This document shows positions 20,401 to 27,611 of a DNA stretch of 64,000 nucleotides, in pieces. Numbering within the stretch: the first letter of the stretch is position 1; each line of letters opens with the position of its first letter. Origin of the DNA: Romanomermis culicivorax (taxonomy: Eukaryota > Nematoda > Enoplea > Mermithida > Mermithidae); assembly GCA_963922205.1 (NCBI GenBank), contig CAWUHX010000311.1:186001-250000 (forward strand), written 5' to 3'. The notes under the pieces are model-generated. The model saw nothing but the letters and a program-made list of their open reading frames with translations, did not search any database and had not been told where the DNA came from. The translations under genes and the position numbers were made by a program.

Positions 20401-22583
20401 TTGTATTAAAGATGTTGAGAAAGATACATTTTCCTGCATTCTAGAACACTGAAATTTGAAAAATTTTCGACTAAAAGACTGAAAGTTGCTGCTCAATTTT
20501 TCGCAACCTTAATTCTCGTGGTTTCATTGATCTGAAAAGACTGTTTATTATTATGATTACCTATGCTAATAAACAGTGATTACGATCGATAGCACCATGC
20601 TAAAAAACCATGCAGATGAATTGATACAAGTTCATGTATGCAATGCAGTTTCTTCGGGAAAAGAATGAATTTCCTATGTTTTAGTAATGACAATTATCTT
20701 AAAAATTTAATTTTTTTGTCTGCATCAGACCCTATCTAACCTATCAACCAATGCAGTATCATAGCTGACATGAAATAAAAAGAAAAAGAATCACCTTAAA
20801 AATTTTTCGATGTGATACATGAAGTATGGTACCACTAGTGACGTATATGTTAATATGTTATATGTCTGCCCCGGCCCCGGCCCCGGCACCGGGGCAGCTG
20901 CCCCGGCCCCGGCTAAAATGTCTGCCCCGGGACAACCCTAATTTTTACACATCAAAATCTAACATACAATACGTGCCAAAATAATTGTGTGGAAATTTGA
21001 AATTTCAAGTTATAAATACGTGCAAAATGATCATTCCACACTGGATGGAAGTTGTAAAGTAGTGAAGAATTTTTATTGAATGAATTATTTGAAAATTCGA
21101 CTGAAAGTTAGGGTTTTTAAAATCTAGTTCTAAGACTCTCGACATCGGAAAAACTGAAAAGCAAACTTTTAAGATAAGTTTCGATGCTCATCATCAAAAG
21201 TTGGGAAAATTTCATATTTAAATTTTACCAATTATCAAAACAATCATCAAATTAAAAGGGAAGAATAATATCAGCTAAAAAAGTTGAAATCCTGATTAAT
21301 TTGGAAAAAAACGTGAAATATTAATGATTAAAGACGGAATAAACGATCGCAGATGAACTAAAACAATCGAATGTTAATTGATCTTACACGTCTTAATAGC
21401 CAAATTTAGATAAATTATTATTGTAATGATTAAACAATTTTAGTTTTCGACCTTCTTAAAAAAGTCCCCCAAAAACAAAACTGTAAGAATTTCCCGACTT
21501 ATCGAGATTTTTCCAGGTTCCCTGGACATCTTGAATCACGAGCCTAAAGAAAAACGCAAATGCCTACACAATGGATGAGTTTAACATTCAATTAATCTCA
21601 TCAAACCGGTTTTCATGAAAAGTCATACCTGCAGTAATAAAACGTGCAAAAATGCATCTTTTCGATTAGTTATTCGAATAAATTTTCATGTTCCGCTTTG
21701 CCTAACATGGATTTATGGGTTAAAAACGTCGCCTCGCGGTCGAAAAATATTTATTTTACGGCGAAAACAGAGCGGACGGAAGTTACGTTGGATAGAAATT
21801 CACAAATTTTTAATAGAATCGATGGCGTGCGAATTTTCGTGGAAAAAATAGAAGCGAAAATCTCTATTTTTGAGGTTCAAAAGTCATGACTTTCGGAAAA
21901 TCGAATCGATAATATTTTTCAACGAAAAACCAAGGTGCCTACCTATGAATACTCTATTTTTAAAAAATGAATTGCAAATCTTAGGGTATTTATATTCCAT
22001 ATGATTTTAAAATTTAAATTGTAACCTTCGGGACGAGTATTATTCACAACTGAAATGAGGATTCTAGAGCGAAAATTTTCGTTTTTTGTTCACATGGGAA
22101 CATTTTTCTGTTATTCAATATAATCAATTTGTCAATGTCGTCTCAAAAACCTGAAAAATTTTCTTAAATTTCTTGAAGTTCGAAAATTTCGTTTCGGAAA
22201 ACTACCGGATATTAATCGAAAATGCAGGTCTACGTTATGTTTTTCTACAGATTTCAACGAGATATACCTTTTGACGCCTATTTTGATCTACCGTAAAAAA
22301 TCTTTGATATTGAAAGATTAAAGGGTCCTCTTAAAAAAATCTGCTGCGTCTGACCATCACCTCTCAAAAGAGGTCCGACCAGTTGGGGGAGGTAAGAATC
22401 GAAAAATCGCAAATTTTCTCAAAAAAAGTATTTTCCCAATTTTTTCCGAGTTTGGGGGGTTGACCAAGTTGGGGGCTCCCCAATTACATGTATGCCTCTC
22501 AACTTACCAGAAACATATTCCAAAATATCGTCATCGTCCGATTTACAATTACTTTGACTAGAATCCAACGCATATTCGTCCAT
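4385..22583 (-). CDS. trak-1: TRAK/Milton (HAP1-domain) trafficking kinesin-binding protein, 9 exons
   Basis: TRAK/Milton adaptors link kinesin-1 (and dynein/dynactin) to mitochondria through Miro, for transport along microtubules (established knowledge). Nine phase-consistent exons read 22508-22583, 18127-18293, 17672-17713, 15694-15935, 15451-15535, 13493-13571, 11686-11816, 11443-11627 and 4385-5459: 2082 nt, 693 residues. Residues about 80-340 form the HAP1_N coiled coil, including LQLAARIGKCLLERN, VQLKHELQQK and LTAENEELTLSLLAAQETQ. Two Milton-family motifs follow: GVPGVPGSKDLDNALKRLSL and KPLQGSETLAHWRHLA. No membrane segment or signal peptide is seen. Exons 4-8 occur a second time in 5615-10097 because of an assembly redundancy. 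Introns are long and packed with MITEs. The protein is shorter than vertebrate TRAKs (about 900 residues). Family assignment is firm; the symbol is by analogy with C. elegans. Confidence 0.88.
5615..10097 (-). CDS. trak-1: TRAK exons 4-8 as they appear in redundant copy 1
   Basis: Exons at 9856-10097, 9613-9697, 7660-7738, 5857-5987 and 5615-5799 have the same lengths (242, 85, 79, 131, 185 nt), phases and encoded residues as those at 15694-15935 down to 11443-11627. If the assembly overlap is collapsed, these are the exons that join exon 9 at 4385-5459. They should not be counted as a second HAP1 domain. Confidence 0.85.
6130..6450 (+). mobile_element. MITE family 3 (CATACGTGCA...TGTGCATATATG)
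   Basis: Begins CATACGTGCAGCGG and ends near CCCATGTGCATATATG, with an internal TTTCATACAAAATATGCA and GGTCCTCGGACC. The same sequence occurs inverted at 10201-10445. No clean target duplication was found. The redundant copy is at about 11965-12280, and an end fragment lies at about 24795-24828. Confidence 0.65.
6580..6990. repeat. Degenerate intronic array, TTTTTGACCGTTTTTTGTTC units
   Basis: Successive units of about 40-55 bp share the pattern AAAAATGACxATTTT, then ACCAAAAA, then TTGACCGTTTTT. Similar arrays are at 7920-8450 and 9300-9570 and in the redundant copy. The unit closely resembles the interior of the CATACATGTA MITEs. Confidence 0.65.
7920..8450. repeat. Degenerate intronic array, same unit
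   Basis: About ten loose repeats of a CAAAAATGAC...TTTTCGACCGTTTTT unit between TRAK exons 6 and 5. Repeated at about 13750-14290 in the redundant copy. No coding potential. Confidence 0.6.
8494..9311 (+). mobile_element. Dimer of CATACATGTA-family MITE (family 2)
   Basis: Two head-to-tail units start near 8494 (AACGGGGCCCTGAGGTCTGG) and 8891 (CATACATCCCCGAGGTCTGG). Each runs through GGGGAGGGGTCTC, a GGCGC hairpin (9072-9084 in unit 2) and the GGCTAGCCATATGG palindromes to a CCCCAATTACATGTA-like end. The shared junction suggests insertion of one copy at the end of another, or unequal exchange. Redundant copy at 14332-15149. Confidence 0.75.
9300..9570. repeat. Degenerate intronic array, same TTTTGACCGTTTT unit
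   Basis: Five or six loose units directly follow the MITE dimer, just before TRAK exon 5. Redundant copy at about 15140-15400. Confidence 0.55.
10201..10445 (-). mobile_element. MITE family 3, inverted copy
   Basis: The minus strand matches 6138-6430: GAATTTTGC, CTCCTCGGAC, TTTTTCATACAAAATATGCA and the ATGTGTATGTATG terminus. It lies about 100 nt upstream of TRAK exon 4. Redundant copy at about 16039-16283. Confidence 0.65.
10496..10521 (-). other. Untrimmed library adapter (SMART / ultra-low-input PCR adapter)
   Basis: The reverse complement begins AAGCAGTGGTATCAACGCAG and continues AGTACT. From memory this is the template-switch/PCR oligonucleotide that is also used as the PacBio ultra-low-input amplification adapter. 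It lies exactly where the two redundant copies stop matching, so it is not genomic. Confidence 0.93.
10522..10537 (-). other. Probable PacBio sample barcode
   Basis: The reverse complement CACACTCTATCAGATT matches 16 of 17 bases of what I recall as barcode bc1019, in the expected place beyond the PCR adapter. Recalled from memory and not searched. Confidence 0.7.
10538..10637. other. Scaffold gap of exactly 100 N
   Basis: One hundred N, the conventional placeholder for a gap of unknown size. Because both sides overlap by about 5.7 kb, the true gap is probably negative, i.e. an unmerged overlap. Confidence 0.97.
11443..11627 (-). CDS. trak-1: TRAK exon 8, end of HAP1_N
   Basis: Encodes LTAENEELTLSLLAAQETQ, then LSDLRDRYGEISAMLNESRM and a Ser-rich linker. 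This is a close match to the LTAEKEEL...DKYAE...EA region of TRAK1/2 and Milton. Acceptor TTTTTAG, donor TTGGG|GTACGA, 185 nt. Equivalent at 5615-5799. Confidence 0.88.
11686..11816 (-). CDS. trak-1: TRAK exon 7
   Basis: Encodes VLNAQLKELTQKFATNQDQM followed by a Lys/Glu-rich helix ending in ALLNKR. Acceptor ATTTCAG, donor AGA|GTAAAA, 131 nt, phase 1 to 0. Equivalent at 5857-5987. Confidence 0.85.
13493..13571 (-). CDS. trak-1: TRAK exon 6
   Basis: Encodes VNHLKYLAECLHDKEQQLTR then DFAKQT. Acceptor CATTTTCAG and donor A|GTAAAG, 79 nt, phase 0 to 1. Equivalent at 7660-7738. Confidence 0.82.
14332..15149 (+). mobile_element. CATACATGTA MITE dimer, redundant copy
   Basis: The same dimer as 8494-9311, present again because of the unmerged contig overlap. 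GGCGC hairpin at 14906-14918. Confidence 0.75.
15451..15535 (-). CDS. trak-1: TRAK exon 5
   Basis: Encodes SSDRKINTLNSLERKLTALE followed by EENAGLKLE, a heptad-rich segment matching the LEEEN region of TRAK proteins. Acceptor TTTTTAG, donor GAA|GTAATA, 85 nt. Equivalent at 9613-9697. Confidence 0.82.
15694..15935 (-). CDS. trak-1: TRAK exon 4, HAP1_N signature
   Basis: Encodes the most diagnostic part of the family: KDKDLQLAARIGKCLLERN, then a coiled coil with LENQISVVNEELVQLKHEL, then a Ser/Pro-rich tail. Acceptor ATTTAG, donor CCGTC|GTAAGT, 242 nt. An equivalent exon lies at 9856-10097 in the redundant copy. Confidence 0.88.
16336..16790. other. TRAK intron 3 sequence, no feature seen
   Basis: AT-rich; repeated phrases such as GGTTCCGATT and TTTTTGGAATA hint at an old repeat, but no boundaries can be defined. 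Confidence 0.4.
16795..16905. repeat. AGCGATTCTC satellite fragment in TRAK intron 3
   Basis: Units such as GTGAATCTGCAAAAAA and GAGCGATTCTCCAAACAGCG belong to the satellite family of 3060-3245 and 63305-63545. It directly abuts the MITE at 16913. Confidence 0.65.
16913..17269 (+). mobile_element. MITE, CATACATGTA family, with 8-bp TSD
   Basis: A 357-bp element from CATACATGTAACAGAGCCCC to CCCGATTACATGTATG. Flanks are AGCTGAAG (16905-16912) and ACCTGAAG (17270-17277), 7 of 8 identical. The interior holds the CGAAGCG hairpin remnant and a GGTTAGCC trace. No coding sequence. Confidence 0.85.
17672..17713 (-). CDS. trak-1: TRAK exon 3 (42-nt microexon)
   Basis: Acceptor ATTTAG, donor GGT|GTAAGT; encodes GVRKNENLRQLLNG in phase 0/0, continuing the heptad pattern of exon 2. 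Small and supported mainly by splice sites and phase. Confidence 0.6.
18127..18293 (-). CDS. trak-1: TRAK exon 2
   Basis: Acceptor TTTTAAG and donor GAA|GTGAGC. Encodes an acidic, Gln/Ser-rich stretch (LESSEQEEEQSSAQFSF) running into the coiled coil (YLENMENLKHALTE). Phases match exon 1 (1) and exon 3 (0). The 4.2-kb intron before it holds the hAT-like element at 19705-20940. Confidence 0.75.
19705..20940. mobile_element. Non-autonomous hAT-like element in TRAK intron 1
   Basis: A 1236-bp element with terminal inverted repeats TAGGGTTGTCCCAGG / CCCGGGACAACCCTA (14 of 15 match). It is flanked by perfect 8-bp duplications ATTTTTAC at 19697-19704 and 20941-20948. Both subterminal regions are CCCCGG-rich (19720-19790 and 20868-20930), in contrast to the AT-rich core. 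TAGGG termini and an 8-bp TSD are typical of hAT. The core has no transposase frame, so it needs one in trans. Confidence 0.92.
22368..22494 (+). mobile_element. 5'-truncated CATACCTGTA-family MITE beside TRAK exon 1
   Basis: Starts at AAGAGGTCCGACCAGTTGGG, lacking about 9 terminal bases, and ends CCAATTACATGTATG. Perfect duplications CCTCTCAA lie at 22360-22367 and 22495-22502. The right duplication begins 5 bases into the intron from the exon-1 splice donor (22506-22507). Confidence 0.85.
22508..22583 (-). CDS. trak-1: TRAK exon 1 (start codon, acidic N-terminus)
   Basis: Reads MDEYALDSSQSNCKSDDDD then ILEYVS, ending in phase 1 at a strong donor CTG|GTAAGTT. The ATG at 22581-22583 is the only one in this frame nearby; an ATG 7 nt upstream is out of frame and soon stops. 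A MITE target duplication starts only a few bases into the intron. Confidence 0.7.
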
Positions 22584-22827
22584 TTTTCATCGTTCCAATA
22601 TAGCCAAAAATATGCAAATTAAAGCTTTCGCTCCGCAAATAAATAAACCCCGAGAAATTAAACCGTAAAAATAACCGGTAAATGAGCAAGACAAAAATAA
22701 TGAGTATAAAGAAAGTTTTAACGATCTTTCCTCATTATAAGGACAAAAGTCTTTTTCTCGTCAAAAAAGTTGCCTTTCAATTGTAGTACTACTTTAATAA
22801 AGAAGAATGGCGAAGAAGACGTTGTTG

Positions 22828-23011
22828 CTAAGATGACGTCATTGAGCAGGAAACGCCGCCGTCGCGGGATATGGAAAAATTACGGGTGACCAAGAAACGA
22901 TAGAAAACGTAAACTTGAGCGAATTTGTAGTAGTAAAAACAACGAATTTGATTCGATGATGAAGGCGACGAAACCGCTGAGCCGCAAGACTTCTCCGAGT
23001 GGTTTTCGAAC
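22828..23011 (-). CDS. Possible exon of unknown gene, or TRAK 5' exon
   Basis: The minus strand has a good acceptor (TGTATTTCAG) at 23012-23013. This is followed by an open frame of about 60 residues (FENHSEKSCGSAVSSPSSSN, then an aromatic stretch and ISRDGGVSCSMTSS) to a TAG at 22828-22830. It is GC-richer than its surroundings. I do not recognise it; it could be a terminal exon or untranslated leader. Confidence 0.3.
22834..22841. promoter_or_regulatory. Palindromic CRE-like site TGACGTCA upstream of TRAK
   Basis: A perfect cAMP-response-element palindrome about 250 bp upstream of the TRAK start codon, in a short GC-richer island (22840-22990). The motif is a known CREB/ATF site; that it drives trak-1 is inference from position. 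Confidence 0.45.
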
Positions 23012-23124
23012 CTGAAATACATACAAAAAATAAAGAAATTTCTAACAAATCAACGAGGTGTCCATTTTACAGTGATGGAAAATGTACATGTAATAAAGTT
23101 TCGAGCTACGGGCTGTGGTTAAAC

Positions 23125-23957
23125 CATACATGTAACGGGGCCACGAGGTCTGAGGTGGGTTGGACGACTTTCTTGGGGCCGGGGGTCACCAATTCCCCAA
23201 ATAGAAGAGGGAGGGGTCTCTGAAGGAAAAAAAATTTGATTTGTCTAACAAAAAAAACTCAGAAAAACGGTTCGAAAAATCGCAATTTTTGTCTTAAAAA
23301 TCGTAAAAAATGTATGCATAGCGCGAAGCGACGATAAAATTGACGTTTTTGAGTCCATACATGTAACGGAGCCCTGAGGTCTGAGGGGGGGTCGGGCCAC
23401 TTTTTTTGGGCCGGGTGTCAGTAATTCCCAAAATTTCAAGGGGAGGGGTCTATGAATGAAAAAAAAATTCGATTCTTTCACGAAAAAAGTCCGAAAAAAC
23501 GGTTAAAAAATATTAATTTTTGTCTAAAATATGATAAAAATATATTTATGGCGCGAAACGCCGAGAAAATTGACGTTTTTGACCATTTTTTGTTCAAAAA
23601 TGGACATTTTTCAGTATTTTTCCGACCAAAAGTATGGGAGTCCCTAGGGCTACCATATGGCTAGCCATAGGATTGGAAAATCCTAGGGGCGGTCGCCCAA
23701 TGGCTAGCCATATGGTCGACGATTTCTAGAGGGGGGCTCCCATACCCCAATTACATGTATGTTTCTGACCATTTTTCGCTCAAAAATTAACATTTTTCTG
23801 CACTTTTCCGATCAAAAGTATGAGGGTCCCTATGACTACCATATGGTTAGCCATAGGATCGGAAAATCCTGGGGGGCCCACCAAATGGCTAGCCATATGG
23901 CGGACGACTTCTGGGGGAGGGGGGTTCCCATAGCACTTCCCCCCAATTACATGTATG
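23125..23957 (+). mobile_element. CATACATGTA-family MITE carrying a nested copy of itself
   Basis: Outer element from CATACATGTAACGGGGCC to CCCCAATTACATGTATG, flanked by GGTTAAAC (23117-23124) and GGTTAGAC (23958-23965). It is interrupted at its TTTTTGAC site by a second copy at 23356-23761. The outer sequence resumes with GACCATTTTTCGCTC as expected. Confidence 0.85.
23356..23761 (+). mobile_element. Nested CATACATGTA-family MITE
   Basis: A 406-bp copy with intact termini CATACATGTAACGG and CCCCAATTACATGTATG, hairpin GGCGCGAAACGCC at 23550-23562 and two GGCTAGCCATATGG-type palindromes. Flanks TTTGAGTC and TTTCTGAC match at 5 of 8 bases, a decayed duplication. Confidence 0.8.
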
Positions 23958-24162
23958 GGTTAGACGACTTTTTTATCGGCAGGGTCATCGATTGCATAAG
24001 TATTTAGGGGGCGGGATAATTGAAGGAAAAAATTCCGATTTTCAAGCCTAAAGGAAGGAGTTCAAAACATATACGTGATTGTGGGAGATACGCTAGAGGA
24101 CACCCCTTCAACGGTTAAAACCGCAAGATTTGCCAATTATATGGCTGGAATGGCTTAGACAT

Positions 24163-24602
24163 CATACCTGTAAGAGGTTCGACCAGTTGCAGGGAGGGTA
24201 AACCCAAAATTTTGGGGTGGGGGTGCCAACATTTCCAAAATTATGTGCGGGGAGGGGTCGAAAAAACCCCAAAACAAAATTCCGAAAATTTTCCCCCCAA
24301 AAAAACCACTTTTTTCCCAAGTTTTTTTACAATTTTTCCGAGTTTGGGGGGGCGGGGTATAGAGTTGACCCAGACTACCCCATAGGGAGGGGTATAAGGA
24401 GGGAGGGTATTAGTTATTACCCCTACCTAAAGTCCTAAAAAATGAAAACTGGTTGCCTAATTTTGAGAAAAAAATGATGTTTGTTTATTGGACATTTAGA
24501 TACACTACACCCGCAACACCCCTACCTAGAAAATTTGACCTTGGGGAACTCTGGGTTGACCAAGTTGGGGACGGGGATCTCCCCCCACCAATTACAGGTA
24601 TG
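24163..24602 (+). mobile_element. MITE, CATACCTGTA family, with perfect 8-bp TSD
   Basis: A 440-bp element from CATACCTGTAAGAGG to CCAATTACAGGTATG. TTAGACAT is duplicated at 24155-24162 and 24603-24610. It is longer than its relatives because of extra G-rich sequence around 24340-24540. Confidence 0.9.
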
Positions 24603-24610
24603 TTAGACAT

Positions 24611-25971
24611 GTACCTTATTTTTTGACCGGAAAAACTGAAAAATTTCAACAATGTAAATTTTTCGACTTTTCGAGTCGTGAATTTACACATTATTATAGT
24701 TTTGAAAAAAAAATTACCGTTTCTGAAAGCCTTTTCCGACTTTTGGGCTCAAAAAGCTTTTGGTTCAATCGCTTCCTAAAATTTTAGACAATATCGATAG
24801 CCCCCGCCCCCCATGTGCATGTATGGTTGATGTTCTTATGACACTTTCCCTCATCGAATTGGTTAGACGAGTATACAAAAGATTTAACGTTAGATTTCAA
24901 AGAACTTCGATTAGGTACTGAAATTTCGACGATTGGCGCTTAAGAATTATAGATAAAAAGCTTTTACAATGTTGATATCATAAAACCCTGAAAATTTAAT
25001 TTTCCCTAAACTTAATCCAGGATGGGAGAATTTGTTTTCTCAGTTGAAAATAATTTCTTTGTTGTTTTGTTGAGATGCTCCGCTTTCACTTTTTTCGATT
25101 AAGCAGTTTCGGTTTTACAGATTCGAAAATCTCGATTTCGGTCTTACTGCGTAAAAAATGAATCATTAACGAAATAAACATGTCACTTCAATGAAAATAA
25201 GTGTGTAAATACGACAACAAATGTCAAAAACCTTTTTATATGCAAATTTGCGACATACATAGTCAAAAATAGTTGTTGGATAAACAGATCAAGTTTTTGA
25301 ATCAAAGTTAATTTCGTAGAATTTATTTGAAATGTTTTTTTTGTTGCGATATATCAAATTTATGCGTGTCTTCGTCATCGAGCAGTTTTTTGAAGAATCA
25401 ATTTGTATTACATTGCAAAAAAACAAATCAAATTCTTCGCTTTTTCAAACCGAAAAAACTAAAAATAAAAAAAAATTATTCCATGAGAAACTTTTTTACA
25501 TTTGTACCCGAATAAATCATATTTATAATTTAAAAGCACCGTATCTAAACAGTAAACACATAAAACATCACATTTTTATGCAGAATGTTAGAAGGGCAGA
25601 AGATCTTCATTCATAGGAAACAAGATCATTCATGATCAGAAATACTAGAAAAAAAGAGAAACCACCAAATAATTGTTACTATTTCAATGAATGACGAAAA
25701 AACGTTGTTGCTTTAATGAGCCAATCCAGTTTTGAAGCATGAAAACTCGTTTTTTGACAAAGAAAATTAAAACTAACTCTGTTTTGTTACATACTTTAAA
25801 GGAAAAAATTTGTGTATGGAGATGAAACTTTTGTCTCCTACAAAAAACCGTCCAGTCCTCGTAAATTTATTCTGTATTGATTTCTTTAATCAAGTTTGAC
25901 TCAAAATACTTTTGAAACCTTTAGAGGTCACTAAATGTCAAAAAATTTTGGTGCATGAGTGCATTGTAATT
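24611..25971. other. AT-rich intergenic DNA, no gene seen
   Basis: Holds a 30-bp remnant of MITE family 3 (CCCCCATGTGCATGTATG, about 24800-24825). Frames at 25327-25616 are AT-driven and show no domain or splice context. Confidence 0.5.
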
Positions 25972-26460
25972 AATATATGTAACGGGGCTCCGAAGTTTGG
26001 GGAAAAGTCAGGCGATTTCTTCTGGGGCCGGGGGTTACTGATTGTCCAAAATTTCAGGGGAGTCTATAAAAGAAAAAAATTCGACTTTTTGACCAAAAAA
26101 GTACGGATTTCCGTATTTTCCGACCAAAAGTATGGGGTCCCTATGAGTACCATACGGCCATCCAATAGCTAGTCATATGGCCAACGATTTCTTGACGGGG
26201 TTTCTATCATACCTGCAATTGAGGGGAGTTGGTGGGGAGAACCCTTACCCCCAACTCGAAAAAATTTGGAAAAAAGTAACTTTTTTGGAAAAATTTCGGT
26301 TTTTTCCGACTCTTTTTTAGAATTTTCGGGAAACCCTCTGAAATTTCAGGAAACTTGGTACGCCTATCCAACAAATTTGGGGTTTACCCCCCCTCTTCCA
26401 CCCAACTGGTCGGGCCTCTTACAAGTATGGTTCTCATAGCATTTACCTTCCCCAGATTGT
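25972..26460 (+). mobile_element. Old CATACATGTA-family MITE split by a second MITE
   Basis: Starts as a mutated terminus ATATATGTAACGGGGC and continues through GGGGCCGGGG and CGACCAAAAGTATGGGG. It breaks at 26207 and resumes at 26430 (TTCTCATAGCA...CCCCAGATTGTAT). The inserted piece is the inverted CATACCTG element at 26208-26429. Confidence 0.7.
26208..26429 (-). mobile_element. CATACCTGTA-family MITE, inverted and nested
   Basis: The left end CATACCTGCAATTG and right end CTCTTACAAGTATG are the family termini in reverse order, with the CCAACTGGTCGG motif on the right. Flanks GTTTCTAT and GTTCTCAT match at 5 of 8 positions, so the insertion is old. Confidence 0.75.
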
Positions 26461-27160
26461 ATTTAGACATAAGAAAATATAAATTCAAACTGTTTATAGT
26501 CCAAAAATTTTATTTCAAATATTGAAAAATTTTCTTGAAATTTCTGATTCTTTGAAAATATAGAATGCTTCAGTCACTTGGACATTATATAGCTCCTTCA
26601 CTTGTCCAAGATTAAAGTAAAACATTTGTTTCAAATAATGAGCGTATACCAAATGCGGAATAATCTGTAAAAATAATCTGTCCCGAGCCATCACACTCTG
26701 TTACATAATGTCGAATAAACAATGAAACATTCATTCACATCAAAAATATTCAATAAGTTAGTTCAAAAGTGATCATTAGGGAAGGAAAAAATCCAGGGAA
26801 TTTTCTATGTAAAATTTCGAAAAAATTGAATGTAAAATGCTAAAAACTGTTTTCACTTCACACATTCAAATTGCAGGTTTTTGGAGTATTTTTACAAGAC
26901 AAAATGTTCAAAGCCGAAGTAAGAACCGCACAATATCCCCAGAAAACTAGGATTTAGATTCTTCAATTTTCGGTGCAACGGTTTCGGTTAAAAAGAATAA
27001 CTCACTCGGTTTCCAAATGTTCACAGTTCATAAGTCTCCTGCAAGTATGATTAATTATTTTATGGACGACAAAAATCTCAATATGCACAAAAATGCGTGA
27101 ATAAAACGACTACGTACATTTCTAGAGGAAGGTTATAATAGGAAAATGGACTAATTTTAA
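26461..27160. other. AT-rich intergenic DNA, nothing recognised
   Basis: No coding frame, splice pattern or repeat boundary that I could support. Confidence 0.4.
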
Positions 27161-27611
27161 CAATACGGTAAGTAACCAAAATTGCCTGAAGTTGTGTTTT
27201 CCTTGTTGGTGGTTGCTCAAAAGTACAGAATTAGTTTGGTTTTTAGGGCGGTCGGAGTGGAATGGTGAATGGCGAGGTCAAAAAGGTGCATCTTTGGTCT
27301 CAAATAAAAACGTATTATTCGTGTATATAAATGAGAATAAACCAAATTTCTTGGATTTGATTGTGTTTGAGGTTGTATTATGCATTTCAAGTGCTTAGGC
27401 TTAGGCTTAGGCTTAGTCAAAAACTTGATATATTTTGGTAGGAAGGTATGATTACTGTAATTTCCATGAAAAATTTTCAATTTTTTTTTTAAGTTTTTTT
27501 TTTTTGGAAATTACTGTTTTTCGCCCCTTTTTTCCAAAATTTTTTTAAAGTTTTTGATTTGAAACATTGAAAAATGGGGGTTTTTGGTAAAAAGTCGAAC
27601 TTACCGTATTG
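27161..27611. mobile_element. TIR element (CAATACGGTAAG) with internal TTAGGC repeats
   Basis: A 451-bp segment with perfect 12-bp inverted ends CAATACGGTAAG / CTTACCGTATTG. TAA occurs on both sides (27158-27160, 27612-27614), compatible with the 3-bp TWA duplications of PIF/Harbinger. At 27395-27416 it carries 3.7 copies of TTAGGC. No transposase frame. Confidence 0.7.
27395..27416 (+). repeat. Interstitial telomeric repeat, (TTAGGC) about 3.7 copies
   Basis: Perfect tandem TTAGGC, the nematode telomere hexamer, at the centre of the inverted-repeat element 27161-27611. Confidence 0.85.

Noticed and set aside
21615..21890. Frames and a codon-like stretch in TRAK intron 1
   Set aside because: A minus-strand piece could be spliced in phase, but its acceptor is poor and no TRAK similarity is visible.
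27192..27480. Frames of 68 and 87 residues
   Set aside because: They run through the TTAGGC tract inside a TIR element.
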